Shown piece by piece: positions 31,992-32,793 of a stretch of DNA of 32,793 nucleotides. The stretch lies in the NCBI RefSeq assembly GCF_001270965.1, contig NZ_LGIA01000079.1, positions 1-32,793 on the forward strand. Direction: 5' to 3'. Below the pieces are notes generated by a model, which saw nothing but the letters and a program-made list of their open reading frames with translations, searched no databases and was not told the DNA's origin. The translations under genes and the position numbers were made by a program. The DNA is from Sunxiuqinia dokdonensis. Lineage in GTDB: Bacteria > Bacteroidota > Bacteroidia > Bacteroidales > Prolixibacteraceae. Each line of letters begins with the position of its first letter. The first letter of the stretch is position 1.

Positions 31992-32708
31992 TTATAAATT
32001 TAACAGATCATTCATCGTAACCAGGCCTTTTTTTCCCACACTGAATTCAGCAGCCAAAACAGCTCCCAAGGCAAAACCGTGACGGCTTTTTGCACTGTGC
32101 TCAATTTCAATGTAGTCAATGTCTGATTCGTATTTGATGCGGTGGATTCCAGGAACATCGCCTTCGCGGATGGCCTCAATATGCATTTCCTCATCGCTTT
32201 TGGGGGTGTCCAGCGTCCAGCTTTTTTTGGCCGGATGTGCTTCAAATAAATCCTCGGCCAGGGTGATGGCAGTTCCACTCGGAGCATCCAATTTTTTGGT
32301 GTGGTGCACTTCTTCCATGCTGATGTCGTACTCCGGACGATTTTTCATCAGTTCGGCCAGTTTTTTATTCAGCGCGAAAAACAGGTTCACTCCCAAACTA
32401 AAATTGGAAGCATAAAAGAAGGTGCCGTCATGTTTTTTCATATCGGCAACAATTTCCGCTTTTTGGTCCAACCAGCCAGTTGTGCCACTCACAACCGGTA
32501 CTCCGGCTGAAAAACAGGTTTTATAATTAGCGGGTGCCGAAGCCGGAATGGTAAATTCAATGGCGACATCTGCGCTCTTGAGATTTTCTTCGGTCAAATC
32601 GTGTTGGTTGTCCACGTCAATGGTCAAAACAATCTCGTGCCCGCGCTCTTTCGCGATGGCTTCAATGGCTTGTCCCATTCTTCCGTAACCAATAAGTGCT
32701 ATTTTCAT
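31992..32708 (-). CDS. dapB: 4-hydroxy-tetrahydrodipicolinate reductase
   Basis: Second step of the diaminopimelate/lysine branch: reduces the DapA product with NAD(P)H. The 238 residues are short against 273 in E. coli but usual for Bacteroidota. The nucleotide motif is ALIGYGRMGQAIEA; VVSGTTGWL, FFYASNFSLGVNLFF, VHHTKKLDAPSGTA (with the catalytic His-His and Lys) and SRHGFALGAVLAAEF are DapB signatures. Its product supports both lysine and peptidoglycan. The gene is cotranscribed with lepB, a common pairing in this phylum. Its start codon lies at the end of the repeated leader shared with the CE15 gene. Confidence 0.95.
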   Translation of the reverse strand: MKIALIGYGRMGQAIEAIAKERGHEIVLTIDVDNQHDLTEENLKSADVAIEFTIPASAPANYKTCFSAGVPVVSGTTGWLDQKAEIVADMKKHDGTFFYASNFSLGVNLFFALNKKLAELMKNRPEYDISMEEVHHTKKLDAPSGTAITLAEDLFEAHPAKKSWTLDTPKSDEEMHIEAIREGDVPGIHRIKYESDIDYIEIEHSAKSRHGFALGAVLAAEFSVGKKGLVTMNDLLNL

Positions 32709-32793
32709 CAGTAAGTAATTTGTTTTTTTAATGGTCTGATGGAACTCACATGTTGCTGAAAATTATTTTCATTCGTGTTTGTGTGTGGAGCAA
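32709..32793 (-). repeat. Repeated structured leader, copy B (upstream of dapB), cut by the window end
   Basis: Read on the minus strand it is nearly identical to 11573-11657. The 3' stem arm AGCAACATGT lies at 32748-32757 on this strand, and the visible part of the 5' arm (TTGCT) is at 32789-32793, where the window stops. The 8-codon frame is at 32746-32772. The three substitutions upstream of the exact core all fall between the stem arms, and the others lie in the single-stranded tract before the start codon. Confidence 0.85.

Overview
The window looks like a chromosomal segment of a Bacteroidota bacterium, probably a Marinilabiliales/Prolixibacteraceae-type anaerobe or facultative anaerobe. 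The taxonomic level is inferred from gene content and not tested. Signs of the phylum are TAnnTTTG -7 promoter elements (the best has TTTG 18 nt upstream), starts without strong Shine-Dalgarno sequences, and typical proteins: a CE15 esterase, a DUF1080 lipoprotein, a WbqC family protein, a large LepB and a C1B peptidase. No tRNA, rRNA, CRISPR array, phage or transposase gene was seen.

Layout. 1-799 (-): 5' part of an FAD-linked oxidase. 800-1287: divergent regulatory region with two strong dyads. 1288-6711 (+): pta, a 3-hydroxyacyl-CoA dehydrogenase homologue and ackA, a terminator, then ptb and buk. These are two acyl-phosphate modules that make ATP from acyl-CoAs. 7013-11457 (+): an APC permease with soluble regulatory domains and a CPA2 cation/proton antiporter. 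11658-14501 (+): CE15 esterase and rhamnulokinase. 14502-14893: a 21-bp minisatellite and hairpins. 14894-16147 (-): secreted C1B-type peptidase. 16404-20597 (+): hemN, hemG, hemF and a DoxX protein. 20616-20779: a MITE-like element. 20802-24917 (-): an outer-membrane porin followed by a glycine betaine type ABC importer (ATPase with CBS domains, permease, lipoprotein). 25243-28098 (-): DUF1080 lipoprotein and a 7TM-HD (PgpH-like) phosphodiesterase. 28286-29577 (+): NlpC/P60 and NUDIX proteins. 29565-32708 (-): WbqC, LapA-like, lepB and dapB.

Themes. The left third is fermentative energy conservation and ion homeostasis. The haem genes include both oxygen-independent (HemN) and oxygen-dependent (HemF) coproporphyrinogen oxidases, which fits changing oxygen. 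Osmotic and ion functions recur: an RCK_C-bearing permease, a CPA2 antiporter, a betaine importer with CBS domains and a probable c-di-AMP phosphodiesterase.

Most notable observation: a nearly identical sequence of about 90 bp lies directly in front of two unrelated genes, the CE15 esterase (11573-11657) and dapB (32709-32793, opposite strand). In both places it has the same orientation relative to the gene and ends at the start codon. It can fold into a long stem, carries an identical 8-codon reading frame, and its few differences avoid the stem arms. The window stops inside the second copy. It may be a mobile or duplicated 5' leader, or an undescribed regulatory RNA.
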